Source: Bryum argenteum
Lineage: Eukaryota > Streptophyta > Bryopsida > Bryales > Bryaceae
DNA length: 64,000 nt
Direction of reading: 5' to 3'
Assembly (NCBI GenBank): GCA_037043015.1
Contig: CM073321.1
Location: 4,593,001 to 4,657,000 of the forward strand
Part shown: positions 1 to 11,799 of the stretch, piece after piece
How positions within the stretch are numbered: position 1 is the first letter of the stretch
Layout of the letters: each line of letters opens with the position of its first letter
Translations under genes and position numbers: made by a program
The notes under the pieces: model-generated
The model's input: the letters and a program-made list of their open reading frames with translations, nothing else
Databases searched by the model: none
Told to the model about the DNA's origin: nothing

Positions 1-176
1 GCAAATGTGGATAATTTATGAAATATTGTATAACCTCAATACCATCCACGGTTTTGGGTACTTTTTTGCCTAAAAACGACCATTTCAAAAATTCAAAACC
101 ACCCATTTCATGGTATTAGGGCTATTAACTTTTAAATTTTTTTTTGCAATGAGTGGTAATAGGGTCTTAATCTTTT

Positions 177-837
177 ATGAAAAAAAAAAAAAAAAATTCC
201 GCCAATCACCGCTCACCACTCACCGCTCTCCGCTCACACCCGTGCATTCCCCAAAGTGAATTAGAGAAGCTTATCGTGAAAGAGAATCTCAACATTCAGT
301 GGTCGGACGTCGTCCTCAAGCCATCCGCACATGTCAAGAAGTGGAGGTTGCCATACTGGGAGAAGACATTCGCCAACTACCTTGCTCCAAATGCCAGCCC
401 AAAATTCATCAAAGCTGGTGGTTGTTTATATTTCTCAAACAAGAAGTCTAGTTCCGACCGGTTAACAAATTGTGTGCAAAGTAGAACAGGCGTGAATCTA
501 GGAGAAAACGTGAGGTTTGTGTATTCTATTTTGGAGTCTACTTCTAAGGTTGATTCTTTGAGAGTTATTGCTCCTTACACAAATATGACAAGACCACGTT
601 GTGGCTGTCAACCAGGCATTAGAGAGGTATGAGGGTACTTCTTTTTTGTTACTTTGTTTTTCTTGCAATTTCATACCAAGGTGTTTAAAAATCAGGCCGA
701 CCAAAAAATGCACAGTGAGGGTAGTCATAGACATGACCAAAATAACAACGTGGAGGGTAATTTAGATCAAGAGTATCGCGACGTAGAAGAACCCAGCGAA
801 GAAGCAAGCAAGTCTAATGAAAATGAAGATCAACTTG
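177..837 (+). CDS. Hypothetical two-exon gene fragment
   Basis: An open frame of 150 codons ends at an AG/GTATGA donor after 626. A plausible CAG acceptor at 695 restores the frame in phase 0 into an acidic, Asn/Glu-rich exon that ends at a G/GTAACT donor after 837. The protein has two Cys close together (RCGC) near the end of exon 1. I do not recognise the family. The first residues come from a poly-A tract (KKKKK), so the start is doubtful and the true exon may begin further in. Nothing nearby suggests a function. It could be a decayed transposon exon. Confidence 0.3.
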
Positions 838-1260
838 GTAACTTTCCTTCATTAATTTTGGTAACATAGGCTTGACCATAACAACCACCATTCACTTAAT
901 TTTGGCTCAAGGGTCGACCAAGCACAAATCAAAGGATTGGTCGAACGAAAACTGTATACAATTTGTCCTCAAGTAAGTTTGGAGTCCTTTGTTTTCTAGG
1001 GCAACGTGATGGCGGTCAACTCTTGTGTTTGAGGGCCGAACACTAATATTTCTCCGACGCTAGCCCTTGCCATTTCCTCCTTCTTGCATGCGCCATCTTC
1101 CTTTAATTCCTAAAGGAGATAGAAGCCGAAATTAGATCGGTTTTTTTTAAAAAAATCAAATCCAATGACCTAGTCAATTGAACATGAGGGCTTGAACCAG
1201 AAAACATGGTTTGACGAGCCAGTCTTACTTACGCAGCTCAATTTTGCTCCAGCAGTGCTA
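838..1260. other. Non-coding stretch
   Basis: No frame, palindrome or repeat that I can support. It separates the hypothetical exons from the phosphatase-like copy 1, which lies on the other strand. Confidence 0.4.
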
Positions 1261-1272
1261 AAACTCATTGGT

Positions 1273-3020
1273 CATCCACCGCCGATTTCTGAAAAGGTGT
1301 GTCACCTTTCGGTGACTCAAAAGGCACTGTAATCACGGACACGCCTTCATCCAGAGACATTGGAATTGGATTAGGGAAAACGAGAGGACTGTTTACGACA
1401 CCATCGTCGTCATCATCGATGCCCTGCTTAGTGTAATTGATAGCAGAGGCATCGTCCGGAGCATGGTAGAGCAAACATTCGCTTTGCCTCTCCGAGGAAG
1501 TCTTTGAGTCGCAATGATGAAAGAGGGATCCGACACCGTAGAGGAACCAATTTGAAGATTGGTAGGGAGGGTTGCGAAGGGAGCACTGGACGTCGCGAAA
1601 GCTACAATATATAGACAAGTATAATGAGAGTCCAAGACTGTAGTATCAAAAGATTCCCAAAATCAAAGTATTGGAATATTAAAGAAATACCAAAGATATT
1701 AGAACCCATTGTAGCCTCTTCCTGATGACGAGATCCTGGTTCCACAGGTGAAATAGATTACGCATCATAAATTTATACAACTTCGAGTCCTTTGGTAAGT
1801 AACGTTGTCGGCCTACGACAACGCATTGTTTGATGGAAGCACTCAAGACCATTCAAGTGAACCGCTACAATCATCTTGCCTAACTGTTTTAGAGCCTCGG
1901 GACCCTCGGGGTCAAAATGATTCCACCGGTCCAAAAAAAGGGTATTCAATGGATCAACCACTACGCAAATTTCTAGTTTACTGTCAATAAGTAGCAAGTT
2001 TTGTTCTCTGAAACTAAAATCCCTCCTAGTGTATAGCCGGCGCAGCGCGTATTTCAGAAGGATGGGCTTCGTTGTGTCGGGGTACATGGCCTTTGCGTAA
2101 TTCTTCAACAAGTTAGAAGTTATCGCATTGGTTGGAGGCCATGACAACGTAAGGGGTAACATTGGACCCCTCAAACAAAAAGGAGCACAAGCCGCGAACA
2201 ACTGTAGCATCCAGAGTACTTCAAACATGGATGTCACAAAATATACTAAGTAATTGGAGGAACGCGACAACTCTGGGACGACAGGAATTGAGAGTGTCAA
2301 CAAATATGTTCGGGACAGTGGAGGAATGAACGAGTTTGTGCATCCGATCCGGAAAACAAAGGCACTCTGCAGGCGCTTCCGAGAATGGGGTAGTAGAACA
2401 GAGGACCCCGTCCAACTCCAAAATCAAATTGAACTACTTGGGCTTGGATAGCATTAGACAAGGCGACACACGCTTGATGGGTTGGTTCGAAGCAATGATT
2501 TGGCGGGGTTGTTTTGAGTGCCTCGCCTGCACAAACATACCAAGCAACAATCGCAGATGGGATTAAAACAAAAGAGCTACCTTGCAAGATGCTGATTCAT
2601 ACAAATGCTTTCTAGCATTGAATAAGGATTCGGCGGCAATTGCTTTGTCCAACACAAAGTAGAGGATAGAGGATCTTGACGCAATCGGACAAATGAAGGT
2701 ATTGAGAGAGGCAACCTGATAGAAAATGACAATGTTTAGCGCCCAGTGATGAGAATTGCATGGACTTGGACGACCACCGGAATACCTCTACGAATGACCA
2801 CCTAGACGACGACCCGAACGACCACCGCCTGCTGCCGATGGAGCGCGGGTAGCTGCACGCTGTTGAGATGGACCCTCCTCACTTACAAACGGAACTTGGA
2901 CGTTTATCCAGTCAAGAATTGGAGAGTCGAGTACATCTACCTCGGGAGATCGGCTATTTTGAAGGGGTGATGAAAGGTGCTTGTCGTCTACATCTCCAGA
3001 TGAGAGTGATTCGTCAACGT
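1273..3020 (-). pseudogene. FCP1/NIF-type HAD phosphatase-like pseudogene, copy 1
   Basis: Read from high to low coordinates. An acidic Ser/Pro-rich exon at about 2800-3020 carries an SEEGPSQQRA and GGRSGRRLGG stretch. A frame at 2221-2427 follows with HAD motif I as ELDGVLC, then a CRPRVVAFLQ segment. A continuation at 1773-2130 has LLLIDSK at motif III, where the related copies read LIIDDS. The tail exon at 1273-1620 has DDDGVVNSP. The same order of blocks occurs in copies 2 and 3, which identifies the family. The gene is broken: the codon expected to be Trp in the VWSS-like motif is TGA (about 2228), and the blocks lie in different frames. The adjacent ParB-methyltransferase-like gene that accompanies copies 2 and 3 is missing here. 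Phosphatase activity is not implied. Confidence 0.6.
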
Positions 3021-3254
3021 TGTTAACCGGGTATTAACCAAGCTTGTAAACCAATAATTTCTTAATTATCAAAGATAGTGAAAAATTTAGCCTAGACTAT
3101 TGCATCACCATCATTCAGGTTGCTGGAAGAAATCCTATAGATGGATAAAATTCAATAGATGGATGAAATCTAGTGGGTGGATGAAATCAATTAGGGTTGA
3201 AAGATCAAGGTGGCGGGTAGGCTGGCCGCGAGGGTTTGGAAGAGGTTTGATAGT

Positions 3255-3350
3255 GAGCTCTCACTCTCTCTCTCTCTCTCTTAGGAAGTTGGAGCTGGAG
3301 CTAGGAAGTGTGTGTGTGTGTGTGTGACTGTGAGTGTGTGTGTATGTTGG
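3255..3350. repeat. TC and GT microsatellites
   Basis: A short (TC)n run near 3260-3280 is followed by a (GT)n run near 3308-3345. The open frame over this stretch is built from these repeats and is not credible as a gene. Confidence 0.8.
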
Positions 3351-3597
3351 ATATTGGAGGGAACTAATGCTTTAGACATATATTTCGAGGGACCAGAGAG
3401 TGGACTGCCACGGGCAGAAGTTATCTGTACTATCATGAGCTTTCCATGAAGTATGTCTACATTTGTGTGTAAATGTGTTGGACCGTAATGCTAAGTTTTC
3501 CACTTTGGAGTATTGGAGGAATAGGGTAAGAAGGTGGTGTTGATATGTAGTATTGTTGGAATTGTAGTACCATTGTGGTATTGTCAAGGGCTTGTAC

Positions 3598-4090
3598 TGG
3601 TATTGTCCAAGCCACTTTCAAAGTTGGTTCAGGACCACTTCGGGGTCCACGGCAGGATCAGTTTGGAGTCCAGGGCAGGACGAGTTTGTGATCGAAGGCA
3701 CGACCAACTTTGAGTCTAGTCTAGTTCCAAGTGTAGACCAGAACCATTTTAAGGACTAGACCAAGACCAGTTTGGGGTCCAAGCCAGGATCTGTATGGGG
3801 TATGGGCGAGGACCAATTTGGAGTCCGAGCTAGGACCAGTTTGGTGTCCAGTCTAGGACTAGTTTGGGGTCTAGGCCAGTACCAGTTTTAGGTCCAGGCT
3901 AGAACCAATTTCGAGTCTTAGGTAGGATCAGTGTTAAGTCTAGGAAAATTTCCGGTTTAGTTCTGAACCAATTTAGGGTCTAGACCAGGGGTCCAATTTA
4001 GGTACCAGTTTGGGGACCAGTTCGGGGGTCCACTTTGGGGACCAGTTTATGGAACGAGTTTGGGTTTAGTCTAGGGGCTAGTTGGAGGTC
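3598..4090. repeat. Degenerate minisatellite of GGACCAGTTTGGGGTCCAGG-like units
   Basis: About 490 bases made of diverged units of roughly 20-30 bases built on GACCAGTTTGGGGTCCAGGC. Each unit holds a short inverted repeat, GGACC...GGTCC. No coding frame crosses it. Confidence 0.75.
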
Positions 4091-4600
4091 AGTGGATAAG
4101 ATAAATGAAGGGGTAGGAAGAATACCACTTTCACAAACGTCATCAAACTCATCGTGACATTTGCTTAGTACACGCTTCTAGGATTTGGATACCGATGCCC
4201 TCTGCACACCCAGTTTTGGTCCACGATTGGCATACGGATTAACGTATGCATCTACGCTGAAATTATTGTGTTCGAGATCACCATAGACATTTGCGGCGGA
4301 TACAAAACAACCCCATATTCGTTATATTGGGCAATATGCAGGACTTTGGGAGATTTAAAAGTAGAGAATCATCTAAAATATCGATCAATGTTAAGCATAA
4401 AGTACTAGATCATGCATCAAACATGATATGAATATATGTAAAAAGAGACATCGCTCTGAACAAACAATAGAAATAGGATGGGAATAAAAGAATATTCCAT
4501 TTATTTGCTTGTAAATATCAATCATGATTCACAAAATATGTCATACAAGAGTGATGACTATGAAGTCTGTACATAATTACTTCTGTAGCTAATAGATGTA
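4091..4600. other. Non-coding stretch
   Basis: AT-rich sequence between the minisatellite and the last exon of phosphatase-like copy 2. I see no supported gene or repeat. Confidence 0.4.
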
Positions 4601-4604
4601 ACTA

Positions 4605-6860
4605 CTACGGAGTTCCACCATAAGCGACAATACGAGATTGGATAAATGCTCGTTGACGCCGACGTGTCCAGCTAGAATCATTGTCTTGCATCAATGGACT
4701 ATCAAGAAGGCGTTGCAGTCTTTCGCGACGCCGGTCCTCAATGCTTGACTTAGGTAACGAGTGGCGGCGGTTTTCTGACAAAGGCTTGATTGCTCCCTGT
4801 TCGGTAGACTTTGAAGGGCATGGTTTTGGACTCTCCAAAACACGATCCTGAACAAAATAAAACAACGGTATTTCTTATAAGTGAAGGAGCTAAAAGATTC
4901 ATACGAGCAATAGGTAGCATATGAGTCAAATGTCTAAGAATTGTCTAACGTATTAGAGTGTATAGCAGTAGATCTACAAATAGGTGATCCTTCTCGTAAA
5001 CACTTAACTCTAAGCATAAAATGGACACTATGCACTAACCCTCAAGGGATGAAGTAACGAACCTTTACAAAAACTTCTTCAGAAATATTCACGTCGATGT
5101 CGTACAACATAGGCTTTGTAGGTGTACATGTAATTTGAAGAGGAGAACCATTATGATTTATCGTAGGAGGCCACACGGGGGAAGCGGATTGCATCACTTC
5201 GGAGGTGATGACTTAGTGACAGGGCTATTAACTACTCCATCTTCTACCGCCATTGTCGAAAAATCCATGGTAGATTGAGCCATTTCAGCAGACTGCAATA
5301 ATCGTCCTCTACTCCGAAGCGAAGGCCCGAAATCTGCAGCTTTCATTAGAGAATCCATAGAAGCACGACAATCACCCTGCGTATTCTATTTCAACAATAT
5401 TCCAAACTAATCATCAATTATCCGAGAGAACATAAAGTTCATTCAAGAGAGGCTTGTGTTAAGAAAAACTAAAGATCACATTGTCTTCATATTCACAAAT
5501 TCAAAATTTGGAAACCTATGAAAGGTCCTACAAAGCTACTACAGGAGCTTCACATTCTAAGATACGAATTCAAATTAAACCAAAGGGTTGAAAATTACCC
5601 GACAATAGAATATAAAATAATTTTTCATTCTATTAATGCCTTTTGTATATCATTATACAGATCTATTGATGCACGATCATCATATAATATGGCACGTCCA
5701 AATTGAAACGATGACCGAAACTTGCTAAGGGGACCGACAAACTCATGTAGCTCTAACAGCTACGGCAAAACCTCATCTAACAAACTAGAATCCTTGTGTG
5801 CCCTATTGTCCTTGTAAGACCAAGATGGTAGTAAAAGAACATTTTCCCGCTGATTAAGCATGTGCTTAACCGGACTATCATCTATGATGAGCGTATTAGC
5901 CTCCATATAAAAACCATCGAAGCTATTGAAGAGATGAGCTGACAAGGTCTTAAGGAAGATAGACTTTTGAGTTCCCGGTTCCTTCATGAACAATGGTTGG
6001 CTCCCACTAGATTTCAAGGGAATCATGTCACAGTCCTCTTGACCAAGAATTCGTAATGGCCTTATAGGGTTTATAGGACCGAAGAGAAAATCACAAATGG
6101 CTTCTGTGGTTGTTCTCATCCTCGAACTCCAAACCGTGATGGTAGCAAACGATGCCACCCGAGAGAGAAGTCCTTACAGTTGGGCCTCACACATACAAGC
6201 TTCTTTCCCACCTCGGTTGGCAACGTGGCCGAGTGAACACGGAAGTCACGGTTTTCGTATCCTTTAGCTTCCCAAAATGGCGTGCAATTGCACACGATAC
6301 CATTGAGGTCGAGAACAACATTTAACCAAGTACCGGAGGATTTCCTTGGAACTCGACCTATGCCTTTCCTAGAACTTAGATCATTGACCGATCGTCGTTG
6401 ACTGAAATGAAAACGGCGCACCATGACAAAAAATTATGGGGGATTTTTTGTCACTGGTGCAATGATATCAAGGTCAGAATCATGTAATACATCGCAACAA
6501 GGCCATGGGTGAGAGCAGAGTGTGTAGAATTGAATATACCTGATTATCACAATTGCTCTCCTCTTAGTCAACTTGGACACCCATTGACCCGAGTGACTGC
6601 TGAGTGCAATCTATCTCATCACGGAAAGCAACAACATTCTCTTTATGTGAGACATCATGCATTTTAAGTGTGTCCTCCACCGGTGGAACCCGCTCATGGT
6701 GATAACATTCAAGCGTGACATCATCCATGACTGGAACATGGATTGCTTGGTCATCCAAATTAACATCTGGCAGCGCAATACAAGTTCGCGGAATTAGGAA
6801 ACAATATGATGGAGGAAATAGAATATGGGAGCCAACATGAAGCAGATGGAAAAAGGGCAA
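4605..6860 (-). pseudogene. FCP1/NIF-type HAD phosphatase-like pseudogene, copy 2
   Basis: Multi-exon minus-strand gene. The N-terminal acidic exon (6564-6860) leads to motif I, LDLNGIVC (about 6300), then a frame with TVWSSRM (about 6125), a FLKTLSAHLF segment and motif III, LIIDDSPVKH (about 5870-5890). Tail exons contain DFSTMAVEDGVVNSP (about 5230), an SEEVFVK block (about 5085) and an Arg-rich last exon (4605-4853, after a TTGTTCAG acceptor). In the NIF/FCP1 family the first motif is DxDx(T/V); here the second Asp is Asn, so catalysis may be altered even in an intact copy. Damage: a frameshift near 6165, a Trp-to-TAG stop near 5757 and a frameshift near 5210. It lies about 120 bp past the end of the ParB-methyltransferase-like gene, as copy 3 does, with one A-type palindrome between them. 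Confidence 0.65.
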
Positions 6861-6887
6861 CAGTTTAGCTCGAGTCGAGCCAAACTG
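6861..6887. repeat. A-type palindrome, phosphatase-gene position
   Basis: Half-site CAGTTTAGCTCGA, one central base, then its reverse complement with one mismatch. It lies between the phosphatase-like N-terminal exon and the 3' end of the methyltransferase-like gene. A B-type palindrome occupies the equivalent place at 24988-25008. Confidence 0.9.
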
Positions 6888-7006
6888 CAAAATTGTAAAG
6901 GCCTGTATTAATTACAAAAAAATGTCTCAGAGTTTGATACAAAATTTCACATGTATATGTGTTTTCCGGCATTTACAGCTTAAATACTAGACACTCGATT
7001 CAAAAT

Positions 7007-7849
7007 CTAAGTTGAAGGAGGACCTGTAGATTCTTCTTCTGCGTCACCCACAGGTCGTAATTCAGGCGTAGGAGAGGAAGGCGTAGGCGCGGAAGGCTCG
7101 GTAGTTGGAGGTGGCCAGGACGTGAGTGGTTGCGAAGTAGTAGGACCAGCATGTGTAGCTCCTGCATCACCACTCTGAGCAGTAGTGATTGCCATTGTTT
7201 GAACCGAAGTTAATGGCTTGCCGGAAGATAAAACCCGCATCATCTCCATCATCTGGGCATGGCGTTCCTGGTCCATCTTATCGCGTTCTTTCTGCGCAAT
7301 TTGCTGCTGCGCAAGGAGCTCTTCTAATTTCCTCCGCTGTGCCATTTCCTCCTCGAACTTCCGCTATAGTGCTGCGAATTCGGCACTCTCCTCGGCCTTG
7401 AACCTACTTGAGGGTGAGTCTTTCGACAAGGGATTACATTTCCCCTTTTTACCCACCCTGCCGCCTCCTCGCCCAGGATCAGTACGCAACTCTTGCGGTG
7501 TCCGAGGAGTCGTGTCCAACTCCATGTCTTCCTCTTCAACTGGAGCGGAGTCATCCCCTCCAGAACCAAGGCTGTAAGTGCTGCCTTCACCGTGATGTAG
7601 CCTTCCGCTTGACCCAGAATCCTCCCTGTCGGGGATGTCCGCCTCATCGTCTACACCATCCAAGGACGCAACAGCTTTGCGCTTGCCCTTCAAGAGCATG
7701 CCCCCCACCTCTAGAAACTCCTCTTTGTCGACAAAATATCCATTCACGGAGAAGTCAGTGGGATCAAGAGTAAGCCCTTCGTTGTACGCGTGGTCGATGT
7801 CCTCTTTATCTTCAACGTCAAATATGGAGTAGGCATCGAGAGACAGCAT
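7007..7849 (-). pseudogene. ParB-methyltransferase-like gene copy A, C-terminal exon
   Basis: Exon following a TTTATTGTAG acceptor at 7850. It starts MLSLDAYSIFDVED, aligns with the start of the last exon of copy B (MCLLMNYSISSSD) and would complete the segment after methyltransferase motif I. Then come an acidic Ser/Gly-rich region, a Glu/Gln/Lys/Arg coiled coil (RKFEEEMAQRRKLEELLAQQ, about 7270-7360) and a Pro/Thr-rich tail. One in-frame TAG at about 7361 falls where Gln fits the coiled coil (AL-stop-RKFEEE), consistent with CAG to TAG. The exon is separated from the rest of the gene by a 5.4-kb intron that has taken up foreign sequence (7850-13274). Confidence 0.6.
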
Positions 7850-7859
7850 CTACAATAAA

Positions 7860-8640
7860 CACAGGAACTTAGAAAACGGAATTGCTCTGAAGTTTGACCT
7901 GACATGTTTGCAAAACAAGAAAACGGTAGGACCGTAAAGGCTCTGTCTTACACTTTACATCTAAAAGAAAATCGTACATTAACCGATGTAATACAAAATA
8001 GTGAATTTGGTATTTGGGTTATTCTTTGTGCATTTGTTTCTTTTAATGACAAAAATTGAATATGAAAGAATATAAACTTTATGTAAACTATACCCTTGTA
8101 TTTACAACCACAATATCTATACAAAGTGTATATCTAATTTTCAATGATTAATATCTAATATGCAATTTTTAATATTTATTTTTAAATTATAATTTGATAT
8201 CTTTAATGTTCAATGTCTAATATTTGGTTGTGGTATTTTATGCTTGCTCACTATTAAATGTTGAAAATCAAATATTTAATTCAAAATATGATTGGACATT
8301 ATTATATATAGACATTTGTTTCAATTTTAATATTTACATAGTGTATTTATTAAAAAAGTTGTATTTGGATTATACACAATTGTTTCCAATAAAAATACTC
8401 GACATTGAAGGGTTTACAAATTATATCTTATTTATTTTAATTGATGTGTATTTGTTCAAATAAATCGAGATGAGGTTGTATTTTTTGAAAACTTTGGTAA
8501 TATAGTTGGTAGAAGCACACTATATAGGTTCATGATGATCCGGCCAATATGCATCTGTAACCCCATATTTAACATCTACTCCAAGGATGTTTGTCCAAAT
8601 ACAATCTATCAAAGAATTATCTATGTAAAAGTTTTGAATA
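7860..8640. other. AT-rich intron filler
   Basis: Very AT-rich sequence with imperfect TAATATCTAATAT-like repeats. No gene is supported. It lies inside the last intron of methyltransferase-like copy A. Confidence 0.5.
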
Positions 8641-8644
8641 GGCT

Positions 8645-9295
8645 TCAAATAGCAAGTTGGGTAAAAAGTGTAATTTGAGCAATTTGAGTGATTGGAGTTA
8701 TTTAAGTATTCGAAGTATTGAATACTCAAAGTATTGTAGTAATGAAGTATTAAAGTACTTGAAATATTTGAGGTATTTGAAATATTTAAAGTAATTGAAG
8801 TAGTTGAAGTTATTGAAATATCAAAGTATTGAAGTATTGAAATATTTGAAGTATTTGAAGTATTTGAAGTATTTGAAGTTTTTGAAGTATCTCAAGTATC
8901 TGAAGTATCTGAAGTATTTGAAGAATTTGAAGTCATTGAAGTGATTGAAGTAATTGAAGTAATTGAAGTAATTGAAGTAATTGAAGTTATTGAAGTGTTG
9001 AAGTGTTGAAGTGTTGAAGTATTGAAGTATTTGAAGTATTGACATAATTGATGGTGAGAATTGGAGTAATTGGAATTGGAGTAATTGAAGTACTTGAAGA
9101 ATTTGAAGTCTTTGAAGTGTTGAAGTCTAGAAGTGTTGAAGTGTTGAAGTATGGAAGTATGGAAGTGTTGAAGTATGGAAGTATGGAAGTATGAAAGTAT
9201 GAAAGTATGAAAGTATGAAAGTGTTGAAGTATGGAAGTCTGGAAGTTTGGAAGTATGGTAGTATGGAAGTATGGAAATATGGAGGTATGGAAGTA
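8645..9295. repeat. GAAGTATT/GAAGTATG degenerate array
   Basis: About 650 bases of short tandem units. The GAAGTATTT type runs to about 9050 and the GAAGTATG type from about 9125 to 9290. The Phe/Tyr-rich or Ser/Thr-Leu-rich open frames across it are translations of the repeat. Confidence 0.85.
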
Positions 9296-9509
9296 TTAGA
9301 AATTATTGTGTACGGCAACCTGCGGAGACAAAAAGCACCATTAATAATCAATACATCGATCTTACTACGATCTTTGTGAACCAACAAAGACAAATTCAAG
9401 TAAGACGTATCAAGGCGGATAGAAGGTGAAATCAAGAGAATTCGATGTAATATCGTATATAGAGTCTCGTTGAGTTGACTATCAAGAATATATAGCAAGA
9501 AAATGTCGA

Positions 9510-11785
9510 CCTGAATTTACGATCTCATTTCGGGAGTAACAACCATGTTAGCGATGATTCCGGATCGAGCGGCATCAAGTGTTGAAACATGAAAGAGACG
9601 TAACGCCTCATTAACATGCTCTTGATGGCCACCGACGATCCGCAAAGAAGTCATGAGGATGTTAGGGACTCAATTTGTGCAATACTATAGCAAGATACCG
9701 TAGCAATACTATTGAAGACGACCCCTTGTATAGAAGGGGAATCGGATACTTAAAGCAAGTGGCTCATATTTACAGTGGGACTTACGATTGCATTCTCGCA
9801 AGTGATTCACCGATCGCATTCTCGCAAGTGATTCACCGATACGCATAGTAGCCTCTAATTGCCAAACTGTGATTGGGATTGGTGAGCCTCCATTCTCGTC
9901 ATTTTGTTGACGCATTTGCTTGCTAAGAAGAGCCGACCGGAGGTCGATCCTTAACCGGATAGACACTATTGGGGAAAATGAAAAGGTGGTGGAGTGTCCG
10001 CAATAATACCGCCCGAATCTTGACATAGTTGCTTTGGAGGAGTCTGCGCGGCCGAATCGGCAGACGAGGGCTACGAGATGGACTTTGAGTATTCAACATA
10101 TCTGCTCAATTCACGCATATCGAGATCGATGCAACATGAAAAAGAATACATGCAATAAAAAAAACCAAGAATCGAGCCATCACAATTTGTCACGTTCGAC
10201 AAATGCAAAATAAGAATGTGCTTTCATTAATAAACATACCGCTTGACCAATTTTCTTTGTCTTGGACCTCTCGAGCCTCTTACAATCGAATCGGCGATTG
10301 TATGAACATTGACAATGTGCCGTGCAATTTCTTTGCACAAAAAAGAGCAGATGCTTGAATCAATCTCTTGATGAGAAGTAAATCACAAGTCTTGACAATG
10401 CGGCTACAACTCAGTAATGTAAGAAGAGGTCATTTCTTTACCATATCTCGTGCATGATCTCGTGAATCCTTGACTATGAAAATCAAGTCAAATCGAGACA
10501 GAATCGTTGTCGAAGATCGATATTCTCTTGTCTTTGTCTGCATATGGAAATCATGAACCAAGAAGTCGAAACCGGTGTTCGTGAGGGTAATAGCGAAACA
10601 AGATGAACTGAAATTACAGAAGAAGAACTAGGACCTTCCGATCATCATAGCGCCCTGACGGAGGATTAGCAAACCTAGCACTCTTGTCCGGGAGTTGAGC
10701 ATGATAGTGATACTAGCTTTAGCGATGGAAATTGTTCTTTGCTCCATAGCTTCGTGAATGGTAACTCTGCGCATTCAAAGGAACCCAATGGGTCATATGT
10801 CCTATGATACTCGTACTACTTCTATCGAAAAAGGACATGATAGGAAAGTCCGCACTGTCTTCTTGGTCGCATCTTGTCAAACTCATCAATACAAACCACC
10901 CCTCCATCGCCAAGTACCATAGCTCCTCCTTCAAGGTAGAACTCCCTCGGCAAAAGATCATTCTATGGTCGAAAAGGACACGAAAAATCTTGCGAAGTAG
11001 TTAAGATTGAATAGTTGCAAAGAGGATATTCCTCGATCAAAATATGCAACATTACAACGATAGTTGAGTTACGTGCGATCTTTGGAGTCACGGATAACCG
11101 ATCTTTGTCAATACGGCGAAATGAGGAACCCTTCCCGTGAGGTGTATACGGCAATGGGTGCGATCTTCTCAACAAATTTCAAAACTACGACCCGTGAAAA
11201 TCCACATCTTGATGCCTTGTCGTGAGGTATGCTTTGACCGCCAAAATAATTATACTCAGGTCGAAATAATATACACAAAGATAGACTTGAGCATGTGACA
11301 TGCGAACTACTTAGCTAAAGCATCAACCCCTCAAATATCTTTGTCTTGAATGCGACAAAGGAACAACTACTTATTTAGGATGATTGATCCAATGCTTGAC
11401 GAGAAAGAGTGGAAAAAGGTATTAATTCATGAGTTTCAACCTACGATTTTGCGGTGGAGGGATCTCCAAGGAGAAGAACGTTGATGTCCCCTCTTAGTTT
11501 TACACCATCGGGCGTGATTGCGCTTCCAGGATAGAATTTAGAAATCATTAGAAGTTAAAACTGTCGTTATGAAAAATTCATGGAACACAAAAATATCTCT
11601 CAACAATGACCAGGAGCAGGGCGCCGAGTGAGCTGCAAAGAACAACTAACCTTGCGAGCTCCACCAAAAAGAAGACAAGCTACTGCCTTTTTAACATCAT
11701 CGTGACCAAAGATTGAAGGAGCGATTAGCCCGCACACTTTTTGATATGCATCAGGTCTTCGAGCAAACTCCTTAAACTCCATATC
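9510..11785 (-). pseudogene. MCM5: MCM5-like replicative helicase pseudogene (captured fragment)
   Basis: Blocks in order on the minus strand match MCM5, a subunit of the MCM2-7 helicase. They are [11 protein letters not shown] and [20 protein letters not shown] (exon 11651-11785), [18 protein letters not shown] with the Walker A segment GDPSTAKS (11445 to about 11525), FVEKIAPIAVYTS (about 11180), a Walker B region with VCIDEFDKM and [13 protein letters not shown] (10720-10960), and LDFHSQGFTRS-like and HIVNVHTIADS segments (10260-10510). A winged-helix-like end with QNDENGGSPIPITV (about 9880) and STLDAARSGI (about 9560) completes it. Donors and acceptors remain at several block borders, so it is an unprocessed copy, not a retrocopy. 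Frameshifts, stops and inserted sequence break it. The N-terminal OB-fold half is not recognisable. It lies in the last intron of methyltransferase-like copy A, same strand. Confidence 0.75.
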
Positions 11786-11799
11786 CTGCCAATCGAAAC

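Noticed and set aside
8821..9045. Phe/Tyr-rich protein
   Set aside because: Translation of the GAAGTATTT array.
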